This document shows positions 8,702 to 15,783 of a stretch of DNA of 49,203 nucleotides, piece after piece. Where the stretch lies: contig JAHHHN010000035.1 in assembly GCA_019359325.1 (NCBI GenBank), forward strand, positions 1-49,203. The letters are read 5' to 3'. Numbering within the stretch: the first letter of the stretch is position 1; the number at the start of each line of letters is the position of its first letter. The notes under the pieces are model-generated. The model was not told the DNA's origin. It searched no databases and saw only the letters and a program-made list of their open reading frames with translations. This DNA is from Mojavia pulchra JT2-VF2 (GTDB taxonomy: Bacteria; Cyanobacteriota; Cyanobacteriia; Cyanobacteriales; Nostocaceae). The translations under genes and the position numbers were made by a program.

Positions 8702-9592
8702 CTATGCCGCTATTAGCTCACTGTTATCTGCCTCAGACTCCAGCAGCCTCCACCATTCGTCAGTCGTCAGTTCGTCAAAAGCTCTGTCTAAGAGTTCATC
8801 GCAACACACAGGATTCACCAATAGCGATGTCTCACGACAAGCTGCTTCGCATCTACGCACTGCCTCTTCCACCGAGTCACACGCTACCTTCTGCTGAATG
8901 TCTGAAGAAGCGCGGATGGCCCACCATTTGCCCTCTGTGCAACCGACTTCGCCCAATTTCTCACCATCACTGGTATAAATTCCATCGTCGAGCAATTCCA
9001 ACCCGTGCTGCTCACACTCGTTGAAAATCTGCGCCATGATTTCGTTACCAGTGTTAGCTAATTCTTTGTCCTGTACTGGTGCTGCGTATTGCTGGTAATC
9101 TTGTTCTCCCTTGCTCCCTGCGCCCTGCCCCCCTGCTTCTTCTTGTACTGGTAATGAAGCATCTTTGTAATGTGTGCAGATGTAGCGGTGGCACTGCATT
9201 GGGGTAGTAGCACGATGGACTTCCGCACCGTTCACCATCACTACCCAGCGCTGCGTCGCAAAGTCATCGGCATCATGGGTGATTGCAGCTATCAACTGGT
9301 TGTCTGCGTAGTATTCCTGATCGTAGAAAGATATTTCGACTATCGTTAATTTGTCGGGTGCGATCACGTTAGCTTGGTCTGCGATGTGGCGGTTCAGTTC
9401 GGCTTGGGCGAGGGCTTGTTCGTCAATCTTCTGAAGCTGGGCGGACTGATGGGAAATGATTGCGGTAATCCATGCATCCTTGCAGCGTTTGTCGCTTACT
9501 TCGACTGTGCAGCCGATTTCGCTGTAGATTTGCTTGAGTCGGGCAATGGATTTCAGTTGCAGCTGTTGATGGCTGTAAATGGTATGAGTCAT
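8702..9592 (-). CDS. Block A protein 4 (MTHTIYSH family), 296 aa
   Basis: A 296-residue soluble unknown protein, first gene of the leftward block A transcript. Residues 1-150 are nearly identical to the block B counterpart at 23170-24015, as is the central GNEIMAQIFNECEQHGLELL and IYTSDGEKLGEVGCT. Two segments differ: a Gly/Gln-rich linker encoded by a G-rich dispersed repeat (EEAGGQGAGSKGEQ), and the C-terminal ~70 residues. Both copies keep the frame open through the repeat, so the protein is probably made. A strong divergent promoter/operator region lies upstream with a hairpin in the leader. No known catalytic motif. Confidence 0.75.
   Translation of the reverse strand: MTHTIYSHQQLQLKSIARLKQIYSEIGCTVEVSDKRCKDAWITAIISHQSAQLQKIDEQALAQAELNRHIADQANVIAPDKLTIVEISFYDQEYYADNQLIAAITHDADDFATQRWVVMVNGAEVHRATTPMQCHRYICTHYKDASLPVQEEAGGQGAGSKGEQDYQQYAAPVQDKELANTGNEIMAQIFNECEQHGLELLDDGIYTSDGEKLGEVGCTEGKWWAIRASSDIQQKVACDSVEEAVRRCEAACRETSLLVNPVCCDELLDRAFDELTTDEWWRLLESEADNSELIAA
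9105..9142. repeat. G-rich dispersed repeat inside a coding sequence
   Basis: A CTCCCTTGCTCCCTGCGCC-type stretch, normally intergenic, lies inside the 8702-9592 gene and is translated as a Gly/Gln-rich linker. A similar stretch at 23525-23561 occupies the same point of the block B gene, with different flanking codons. Confidence 0.65.
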
Positions 9593-9616
9593 AATTGGTA
9601 AGTTCTGTTATGGAAC

Positions 9617-9652
9617 AGAAAGCGCTTTTGATTCGCAGTCGGGGCGCTTTCT
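9617..9652 (-). promoter_or_regulatory. Conserved leader hairpin upstream of block A protein 4
   Basis: AGAAAGCGC (9617-9625) and GCGCTTTCT (9644-9652) form a 9-bp perfect stem. A second small palindrome, TTCTGTT-ATGG-AACAGAA (9603-9620), overlaps its edge. Block B has the matching hairpin at 24040-24076 with the same GCGCTTTCT core and a similar GATTCGC/GTCGGG loop. It lies between the leftward promoter and the start codon, so it belongs to the 5' leader and may control translation or early termination. Confidence 0.55.
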
Positions 9653-9663
9653 TTATACCTAAT

Positions 9664-9708
9664 AGTGTAATCTGTTAATTAACAAGTTGTCAACTGTTTA
9701 GTTGACAA
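9664..9708. promoter_or_regulatory. Block A divergent promoter/operator
   Basis: TTGTCAACT (9687-9695) and AGTTGACAA (9700-9708) are a perfect 9-bp inverted repeat with a 4-base spacer. Each arm contains a -35 consensus: rightward TTGACA at 9702-9707, leftward TTGACA read from 9693 to 9688. The leftward box has TACACT 18 bases downstream (9669-9664). The rightward -10 is less clear (TAGAAT at 9723-9728, spacing 15). A GTTAATTAAC palindrome lies at 9674-9683. The layout is that of an operator for the adjacent HTH protein controlling both directions. Confidence 0.65.
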
Positions 9709-9741
9709 TTAACATATACTTTTAGAATTGGAATTACGACT

Positions 9742-9987
9742 ATGACTGTGAAAGTAAGACGGATTATTAAGCTAGAAGTTGATGTTCCTGGGTTGGGTGA
9801 GCGAATTAAACAGGCCAGAGAAGCTAGGGGGCGGCCAGTAACACAGTTGGCCAAAGAAGTTGGAATATCTCGTAACTATTGGTATCAGCTAGAGGCAGAA
9901 GCTGTTTTAGGTGGTGTCGCTGAAGAAACTCTACGAAAAATAGAAGAAGTTTTAGGTATAGATTTAGGAGTGAGCTTTGATGATTAA
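9742..9987 (+). CDS. XRE-family HTH regulator of block A
   Basis: An 81-residue protein. Residues ~18-75 form a classic XRE/Cro-type domain: LGERIKQAREARG, VTQLAKEVGISRNYWYQLEAE, then EETLRKIEEVLGI. A basic N-terminal arm (MTVKVRRIIK) precedes it. It lies just right of a perfect inverted repeat that overlaps the promoter, so autorepression and repression of the leftward block A genes is the likely role. The HTH gene in the same position of block B belongs to a clearly different branch, so the regulators were swapped. Confidence 0.85.
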   Translation: MTVKVRRIIKLEVDVPGLGERIKQAREARGRPVTQLAKEVGISRNYWYQLEAEAVLGGVAEETLRKIEEVLGIDLGVSFDD

Positions 9988-10168
9988 TTTGCTCCCCAAC
10001 ATTTTTTATCTTCTCCTTTCAATTTCTTTTACTGAGCTATGTCTGGTGTTAATTAGCTTTTTTACGAGATACACCGCAAATATGCTTACGTAATTATTCA
10101 TGGCACCCAGAACCTGTTTGCAATTAATTTTGAGCAAATGCCACTGAGTTAAAAGAGGTGGAAGAATC

Positions 10169-11239
10169 ATGAATAAACCACCCCGTAAGCGCAACAAAGC
10201 CACCTCTGCCGCATCTACCGATTCAACTTCAGCAGCTAACTCTGTAAACGAGGATATCTCCCAGCAAGAAGATCCAGCTTCAGCAACGATTACCGTTACT
10301 GCTGTTGAAGTTCCAGAGTTGACACAAGAAGAACAGCGCGATCGCCTACTCCTGGAAAGGAAAGTAGAGAGGGCATTTTTTGAGGCGGGGAAGGCATTAA
10401 TGGAATTACGCGATCGCAAGTTATATCGCTCCACTCACAAAACCTTTGAAGAGTATTGCCGCGATCGCTTTGGCCATAATCGTCGCCAGTCTTATCTTCT
10501 AATGGATGCAGCAGTAATATTTGATAACTTAGAGCAAAAATGTGATCGGAACGATCACATTTTGCCGACTAATGAGTGGCAAATCAGGCCACTGTCTAAG
10601 CTTGACCCGGATATTCAGCCTGAAGCATGGCAACAAGCTGTAGAATCTGCCAAGGGGAAAGTACCATCTCATCGTATCGTTAAAGATGCGGTGCAAAGGA
10701 TAATGGAACGCACCAAAGTACCCAACAGTTACCAAGTTGGCGAAGTCTGCCAAATCTTAGCTAAGGACAACCCCGAACTCAGGGGTAAAAGCGGGTGCTG
10801 GGCGATTGTTACCTCCGTTAATGACTTCAGTTGCAGTGTAAAGCTTTGGGATGGAGAATTGACGGTTGGGGTACAGCATCTCAAATCTTATAACTACTTG
10901 CCTGCCGAGTGTCAGCAGATGCAGGAAATCTGCGATTGCCCAAGGGGCAGTGCCGAAGGCAATCGCATCAATCGGGTGTATTCGAGTGAGTTAGGACTTC
11001 TTCACAGGTTGCTTCTGGTTGTGGCAAAGGCGGTTTTTTCGTCAAGTCGTATAGTCATCGCTTTCTTGATGTATTTGCTACTGAAGCAGACCGTATATTT
11101 CTGGTTTTGTAGGTTCAAGCTCAAGCTGATATATTACGTCCTCTACTTTCTACTGCTTGTTTTAGTCACTGTGACTACTTGTAAAATACTGTTAATCCGT
11201 CAGAATAGCGTATTTTTGATGAAGCTTATAGTCTCATGA
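10169..11239 (+). CDS. ParB-like plasmid protein of block A with an aberrant hydrophobic C-terminus
   Basis: Residues 1-253 match the block B protein at 24575: a low-complexity N-terminus, VEVPELTQEEQ, then ERKVERAFFEAGKALMELRD, LYRSTHKTFEEYCRDRFG and the later VPNSYQVGEVCQILAKDNPELRG. The LYR-TFEEYCR-RFG motif is common in phage and plasmid DNA-associated proteins. A strong AGAGGTGG ribosome site precedes the ATG. After EICD comes a 9-residue insertion (CPRGSAEGN region) encoded by a dispersed repeat, then ~90 residues rich in Leu/Phe/Tyr that are absent in block B and look like translated non-coding DNA. Three HIP1 octamers lie at 10338, 10410 and 10461. Function unknown; the 3' end is probably damaged. 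Confidence 0.72.
   Translation: MNKPPRKRNKATSAASTDSTSAANSVNEDISQQEDPASATITVTAVEVPELTQEEQRDRLLLERKVERAFFEAGKALMELRDRKLYRSTHKTFEEYCRDRFGHNRRQSYLLMDAAVIFDNLEQKCDRNDHILPTNEWQIRPLSKLDPDIQPEAWQQAVESAKGKVPSHRIVKDAVQRIMERTKVPNSYQVGEVCQILAKDNPELRGKSGCWAIVTSVNDFSCSVKLWDGELTVGVQHLKSYNYLPAECQQMQEICDCPRGSAEGNRINRVYSSELGLLHRLLLVVAKAVFSSSRIVIAFLMYLLLKQTVYFWFCRFKLKLIYYVLYFLLLVLVTVTTCKILLIRQNSVFLMKLIVS
10934..10960 (+). repeat. 27-bp dispersed repeat inserted in frame in the ParB-like gene
   Basis: Compared with block B, 27 bases of the GATTGCCCAAGGGGCAGTGC type are inserted between CTGC and AATCGCATC. The degraded copy at 18245-18593 carries the same insertion at the same point (18546-18572). This palindromic repeat class is frequent in Nostoc intergenic DNA. 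Confidence 0.75.
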
Positions 11240-11311
11240 ACAAGAGTAAAAAGCAAGCATAGAACTGTTGAACCGGAGAGTTACCAAATATGAGATACTA
11301 AGCATGAATAC

Positions 11312-11336
11312 AATTTCATATGAACAGTCGTTTATT
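11312..11336 (+). promoter_or_regulatory. Possible ArsR/SmtB-type operator
   Basis: CATATGAACA followed by GTCG and TTTATT lies ~90 bases before the ArsR-family gene. ATGAACA is the half-site of cyanobacterial SmtB/ZiaR-type operators; the second half-site is imperfect here. The position fits autoregulation of the ArsR-pst operon. Confidence 0.35.
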
Positions 11337-11421
11337 AAAAAGTGCAAATAAATTTTAATTGTCAACTCTGTAATTGTTGCTATTTATACTGAAACAACGA
11401 AAACTTATCGTTTTCAAGGCA

Positions 11422-11721
11422 ATGCAAAATAGCCCAAATTTAAGTATCGATTGTGTAGACAAGCTTAAGGTACTGGCAGATGAAACCCGTTTAGGAGTTT
11501 TACAACTCTTAATTGAAAGTCCGAAGCGAGTTGGAGAGATGAATGCAATTTTGCATTTGGAGCAAAGTCTCCTCTCTCATCATTTACAGGTTTTGCGTCG
11601 AGCCAAATTGGTTGTGTGGGAGCGAGATGGCAAAGCATTTCTCTATCGTCTTGCCCCTCAAGTCGAAGTAGCTACAGGTAAGGCTTTAAACCTTGGTTGT
11701 TGTGTTCTCTCGTTCAACTAA
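11422..11721 (+). CDS. ArsR-family winged-helix regulator heading the pst operon
   Basis: A 99-residue protein with the ArsR fold: KLKVLADETRLGVLQLL, RVGEMNAILHLEQSLLSHHLQVLRRAKLV (recognition helix around SLLSHHLQVL) and the wing VWERDGKAFLYRL. ATG 11422 is preceded by AAGG; a TTG start 48 bases upstream is possible but outside the domain. The classical alpha-3 metal motif (ELCVCD) is missing. A CC pair near the C-terminus (LNLGCC) could bind a thiophilic ligand. It ends 25 bases before pstS in the same direction, so it most likely controls the phosphate operon. Arsenite/arsenate or redox sensing is inference. Confidence 0.82.
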   Translation: MQNSPNLSIDCVDKLKVLADETRLGVLQLLIESPKRVGEMNAILHLEQSLLSHHLQVLRRAKLVVWERDGKAFLYRLAPQVEVATGKALNLGCCVLSFN

Positions 11722-11746
11722 AACCTGGAATATCTAAAGGTAGAAG

Positions 11747-12598
11747 ATGAAACATTCACAAATTTCGGCGATCGCAATAGGATTAGTGACAAGCATTTGG
11801 TTGCAAGGTTGTTCTCAACCTCCGCAAGCAGTCACAAATGATGCAAATAGGCTACAAGGAAAATTGGTACTTACTGGTTCAAGTACAGTTGCACCATTAG
11901 CAGCAGAAATTGGCAAAAAGTTTGAATCGCAACATTCCGGTGTGCGAGTTGATGTGCAATCAGGCGGTTCTTCTCGCGGTATTGCAGATGCTCGTCAAGG
12001 TGTAGCCAATGTTGGCATGGTTTCCCGTGCCTTAAAGTCCGACGAAAAAGATTTAAAAGCCTTTTCCATCGCTCGTGATGGAGTAACGGTGATTCTCCAT
12101 CAGGAAAATTCCGTACCATCCCTAACTGACAAGCAAATTGTAGATATTTACACAGGCAAGGTGAATAACTGGAAACAGCTAGGGGGTAAGGATGGAGCAA
12201 TTACAGTTGTTAATAAAGCCGAAGGACGTTCTACCCTGGAATTGTTTACCCACTACTTCAAGCTAAAAAATACTGACATCAAAGCACAAGTAGTGATTGG
12301 TGATAATGAGCAAGGAATTAAGACTGTAGCCGGAAACCCGAATGCTATTGGCTATGTTTCCATTGGCTCGGCAGAAAATAGCGCCGCCAATAAAGTACCA
12401 ATCAAATTGCTAGCTGTAAACGGTGTAGCAGCAAAAACAGCTAATGTACAAAACGGCAGCTTTCCTATTTCTCGACCGCTTAACTTGGTTACAAAAACCG
12501 AACCCCAAGGACTGGCTAAAGAATTTATTGACTTTGCACAATCGCAGCAGGTAAGTGACATTGTTAAAAAGCAAAACTTTGTCTCAATCGCCCAATGA
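11747..12598 (+). CDS. pstS: Phosphate-binding lipoprotein PstS
   Basis: A 283-residue periplasmic binding protein. A signal peptide ends in the lipobox LQGC (Cys22), so it is probably a lipoprotein. LVLTGSSTVAPLAAEIGKKFE, VQSGGSSRGIADARQGVANVGMVSRAL and EGRSTLELFTHYF are the phosphate-binding segments of the PstS family. It captures phosphate outside the inner membrane for PstCAB. AAAGG precedes the ATG. The stop codon lies 44 bases inside pstC, so the genes are translationally coupled. It is somewhat shorter than typical PstS (~320-350 aa) and belongs to the compact PstS-like branch. Confidence 0.93.
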   Translation: MKHSQISAIAIGLVTSIWLQGCSQPPQAVTNDANRLQGKLVLTGSSTVAPLAAEIGKKFESQHSGVRVDVQSGGSSRGIADARQGVANVGMVSRALKSDEKDLKAFSIARDGVTVILHQENSVPSLTDKQIVDIYTGKVNNWKQLGGKDGAITVVNKAEGRSTLELFTHYFKLKNTDIKAQVVIGDNEQGIKTVAGNPNAIGYVSIGSAENSAANKVPIKLLAVNGVAAKTANVQNGSFPISRPLNLVTKTEPQGLAKEFIDFAQSQQVSDIVKKQNFVSIAQ

Positions 12599-13433
12599 TA
12601 TTTGGTTAATTTGGATACTACGAGGTTTGACAACAACCGCAGGAGCGATCGCACTTTTAATTGTTGTTTTTCTAATTTCCGAATCCTTACCAATCTTCAG
12701 TCGTATATCACTATCCCGCTTCTTTACCGACTCCTCTTGGAACCCCACAGCAGGTTTATATAATCTCTCACCCATGTTGCTGGGTACTTTTTTGGCAATG
12801 GCTGGTGCAGTGCTAATTGCTACTCCTATAGGCATTTTATCTGCTGTCTTTTGCCAATTCTATGCCCCGCTAATGGTAGCTCAACTCTATCGCCGCCTCA
12901 TTGAATTATTAGCGGGGATTCCTTCTGTGGTGTATGGCTTTTGGGGATTAGTCGTGCTGGTTCCTTTGATTGGAAAAATTCATCCACCAGGGCCAAGCCT
13001 ATTAGCAGGAATAGCAATTTTGGCGGTGATGATTCTGCCAACAGTTGCCCTTGTAGCCGATGCTAGCCTCGAAAAAGTTCCCACCTCTTACATTCAAGGT
13101 GCTGCTGCACTAGGTTTATCACGTTGGACAACAATCTGCACAGTAGTTTTTGCATCAGCCAAATCAGGGTTATTTACAGGCTTAATTTTAGGGACAGGTC
13201 GTGCCATTGGTGAAACAATGGCAATTTTGATGGTATGTGGCAATGTGGTACAGACTCCAAAAAGCTTATTTGACCCCATCCGCACACTCACAGCCAATAT
13301 TGCTTTAGAAATGGCCTATGCCACAGGGGATCACCGTAGTGCGCTCTTTGTCAGTGGTTTGATATTGATGGGAATGATTGTGGTCTTAGTGGCGATCGCT
13401 GAAGTTATCAGTCAAGGCAAATGGCAGAGATAA
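12555..13433 (+). CDS. pstC: Phosphate ABC transporter permease PstC
   Basis: A 292-residue membrane protein with about six hydrophobic segments. The permease EAA loop lies near PTSYIQGAAALGLSRWTTI, followed by GLILGTGRAIGETMAILMVCG, the PstC signature. GTG 12555 is used as start because no ATG lies upstream of the conserved part and AGG precedes it; this overlaps pstS by 44 bases. With PstA it forms the inner-membrane channel driven by PstB. Confidence 0.93.
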   Translation: MTLLKSKTLSQSPNDIWLIWILRGLTTTAGAIALLIVVFLISESLPIFSRISLSRFFTDSSWNPTAGLYNLSPMLLGTFLAMAGAVLIATPIGILSAVFCQFYAPLMVAQLYRRLIELLAGIPSVVYGFWGLVVLVPLIGKIHPPGPSLLAGIAILAVMILPTVALVADASLEKVPTSYIQGAAALGLSRWTTICTVVFASAKSGLFTGLILGTGRAIGETMAILMVCGNVVQTPKSLFDPIRTLTANIALEMAYATGDHRSALFVSGLILMGMIVVLVAIAEVISQGKWQR

Positions 13434-14293
13434 AACAAAGCAAAGACAATCGTATCACTCTTAGAGAGTGGCTAGCAACAAGCTTAGTTTGGGCGACAGC
13501 CGCCTTCGTTACCGCCATCTTTTTATGGATAGTCAGCGATATCCTCTGGCACGGTATGGGATATTTATCTTGGGAATTTCTGATTAGTGAACCAGAAAAT
13601 GCGGGTAGAGAAGGTGGAATTGCCAGTATTCTCGTTTCTACCGTTTTAATTATTGGTGTATGTATGACAGTTTGCCTGCCCGTTGGTGTTGGTACAGCAG
13701 TTTTATTAGCAGAATTTACTCTTAGTGATAGTTGGTTCGCTAGATTAGTGCGCCGCAGTCTAGATGTACTTGCTGGTGTACCTTCGATTGTCTTCGGGTT
13801 GTTTGGTAACGTCTTGTTTTGCAAAATTTTAGGGCTGGGGTTTTCCATTATTTCAGGCGGACTCACACTGGCGTGTATGGTGCTACCAATCTTGATTCGC
13901 TCTACAGAGGAAGGATTTTTAGCGGTTCCTAATGAGTACAGATTAGGAGCCGCCGCTCTTGGCTTTTCGCGCACAACCACAATATTTCAGATATTATTAC
14001 CTGCTGCTGTTCCTGGTTTAGTTGTGGGATTTGTGCTTGGTGTTGGTCGGGCTATTGCGGAAACTGCGGCTTTAATTTTCACTAGCGGTTACGTAGACCG
14101 AATGCCACAATCGCTCCTCGATTCTGGGCGTACTCTTTCGGTTCATATTTTTGATCTCTCAATGAACGTTTCAGGAGGAGATAAGAGTGCTTATGCTAGT
14201 GCATCGGTTTTGCTATTACTACTGCTGTTGATTAATGGCACAGCAGCGTGGATTGCAAAACGTTGGTTACACAGCAGAGTTATTTCTGGATGA
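13421..14293 (+). CDS. pstA: Phosphate ABC transporter permease PstA
   Basis: A 290-residue membrane protein, partner of PstC. It shows the permease loop PNEYRLGAAALGFSRTTTIFQILLPAAVPGLVVG and GVGRAIAETAALIFTSG typical of PstA, with about six membrane segments. The ATG overlaps the end of pstC by 13 bases, showing tight coupling. No phoU gene follows in this operon. Confidence 0.93.
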   Translation: MAEIKQSKDNRITLREWLATSLVWATAAFVTAIFLWIVSDILWHGMGYLSWEFLISEPENAGREGGIASILVSTVLIIGVCMTVCLPVGVGTAVLLAEFTLSDSWFARLVRRSLDVLAGVPSIVFGLFGNVLFCKILGLGFSIISGGLTLACMVLPILIRSTEEGFLAVPNEYRLGAAALGFSRTTTIFQILLPAAVPGLVVGFVLGVGRAIAETAALIFTSGYVDRMPQSLLDSGRTLSVHIFDLSMNVSGGDKSAYASASVLLLLLLLINGTAAWIAKRWLHSRVISG

Positions 14294-14299
14294 GGACTG

Positions 14300-15097
14300 G
14301 TGGATATAGAGGAGGACATCTTGGCAGTTACTGAACCGTTGATTCAAATTGAGAACTTAACTCTGCAATACGCACAAAAAACTGCCCTTGCTAATGTCAA
14401 CTTAGCTGTTAATGCCGGAGAAATTTTGGCTTTGGTTGGGCCTTCTGGTTGTGGAAAAACTAGCTTCCTGGGTTGTCTCAACCGCCTCAGCGATATGATT
14501 CCCAAGTGTCGAGTTCAGGGAAGAATCCGCATTGGTAGTCTAGAAGTGGTAAATTCCAAAATCAATGTCATCGCTTTGCGGCGTCAAGTCGGCATGATTT
14601 TTCAAAAACCCAATCCCTTTCCTTTCTCAATATGGCAGAATCTGGAATTACCTTTGCGAGAGCATGGCATCCGCGATCGCTACCAAATTGATACGATTAT
14701 CGAAACCAGCCTCCAAGATGTAGGGCTATGGGATGAAGTAAAAGACCGATTGCAATCTTCAGCTTTAGCTCTTTCTGGTGGGCAACAGCAACGTTTGTGC
14801 ATAGCTAGAGCCTTGGCTTTGCAGCCAGAAGTCTTACTACTGGATGAACCTTGTAGCGCCCTCGACCCTATTTCCAGCAACGTTGTTGAAGATTTAATTA
14901 TCAGTTTGCGCCAGCGCTATACTGTGTTAATTGTTACTCACAATCTGGCTCAAGCCAAGAGAATTGCAGATCGAGTCGCTTTATTTTGGGTACAAGACGG
15001 CATTGGACAACTAATTGAATCAGGTACTGTAGAGCAGGTTTTTAATCATCCTCAACATCCTTTAACAGTTGCTTATGTAACTGGTGCTAGGGGTTGA
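14300..15097 (+). CDS. pstB: Phosphate ABC transporter ATPase PstB
   Basis: An ABC ATPase of up to 265 residues: Walker A GPSGCGKTS (about 49-57), Q-loop FQKPNPFPFS (the PstB-type KPNPFP), signature LSGGQQQRL, Walker B VLLLDEPCSALDP and the H-loop VTHN. It energises phosphate import by PstCA. The frame opens at GTG 14300, but GGAGG (14311-14315) sits five bases before an in-frame TTG at 14321, which may be the true start. It begins six bases after pstA. Last gene of the operon; a 686-base gap follows. Confidence 0.93.
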   Translation: MDIEEDILAVTEPLIQIENLTLQYAQKTALANVNLAVNAGEILALVGPSGCGKTSFLGCLNRLSDMIPKCRVQGRIRIGSLEVVNSKINVIALRRQVGMIFQKPNPFPFSIWQNLELPLREHGIRDRYQIDTIIETSLQDVGLWDEVKDRLQSSALALSGGQQQRLCIARALALQPEVLLLDEPCSALDPISSNVVEDLIISLRQRYTVLIVTHNLAQAKRIADRVALFWVQDGIGQLIESGTVEQVFNHPQHPLTVAYVTGARG

Positions 15098-15308
15098 GTA
15101 AGATTGCGGTCTTTGGGGGTCAAATTAATAACATCAAAATGTTCACCCATTGCTAACCATGCCATTGTAGTTGTTAACGCAGATGTGGAAGTCAAGCGTT
15201 ACGCGTCATTGTGTGATTTGAACTAAAAAATGAAATTTTAACTCATGATATGCTTCAGAAATGAGTATCCAGTTTATAGTTCACTTTTAATATTCGAGTT
15301 TTTTTACC

Positions 15309-15392
15309 AATAATGATTATCGTGTAGGGGATAAAAAGACTGATACGAGCAATGTTTGTATCAATCCTTCTGCTTGATTATCATTATTATTC
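15309..15392. promoter_or_regulatory. Two Fur/Zur-like box sequences without an adjacent gene
   Basis: AATAATGATTATC (15309-15321) and TGATTATCATTATTATTC (15375-15392) resemble half-sites of the GATAATGATAATCATTATC Fur box. Neither lies just upstream of a gene in this window. They may mark a lost metal-regulated gene or be chance AT-rich matches. Confidence 0.25.
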
Positions 15393-15487
15393 AGCTACGA
15401 TTTGAGGTTAGCGATCGCCCAACAACAGAGCGATCGCTAGGACAATGAAATATTTGATTTTTACCCAGATATCTACTAAAACAACAG

Positions 15488-15766
15488 TTTTGAACCATAA
15501 CATGGGCATTTGAACCATATTTTGAATTGAAAGTTTAAGTTAGAGCAATTTTTTTAGAGATTTTTTGTGCAAGTTTTGTCCAATTGTGTTTTTTCAACTC
15601 ATTCTCTATTTATGCTTCAGAATTTCAACTCTCTCTCATGTGTGAATGCAAAGTTAAATTTTGTGATTGGCGCAAAAGCCTGAATTTTCGTTAACTTTTT
15701 TCCAATTTATGGTTCAAAATTTTTCTCAAATTATGATTCAAAGGACACATTGGTAATTGATTCAAA
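15488..15766. repeat. Cluster of TTTGAACC / GGTTCAAA sites, possible transposon ends or MITE
   Basis: Two sites read TTTGAACCATA (15489-15499 and 15509-15519, 20 bases apart). On the other side the inverse TTATGGTTCAAAA (15707) and TTATGATTCAAAG (15731) occur, with a weaker GATTCAAAT at 15759, all 24 bases apart. A relative TTATGCTTCAGAAT lies at 15610 and another at 15248. Phased sites in opposite orientation at two ends about 250 bases apart suit a transposon-end array left after loss of the interior, or a protein-binding array. Confidence 0.5.
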
Positions 15767-15783
15767 TACAGAGGATAGCTTTG

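Larger units (their letters stand above)
15098..15783. other. Non-coding region with clustered short repeats
   Basis: No supported gene in 686 bases. It holds two HIP1-containing sites (15411-15436), two Fur-like stretches, and a cluster of TTGAACCATAA / TTATGGTTCAA sites, each listed separately. The last ~60 bases lie downstream of the phosphatase gene, which reads toward this region. Confidence 0.7.

Noticed and set aside
8623-9024. Plus-strand 133-residue frame, also seen at 23079-23465
   Set aside because: Both are antisense shadows of the MTHTIYSH-family genes; similarity between them only reflects the paralogous sense genes.
2996-9987. Prophage
   Set aside because: KilA-N, DinD/BRO, XRE and AlkB proteins occur in phages, but no integrase, terminase, capsid or tail genes are present, and the replication gene is of plasmid type.
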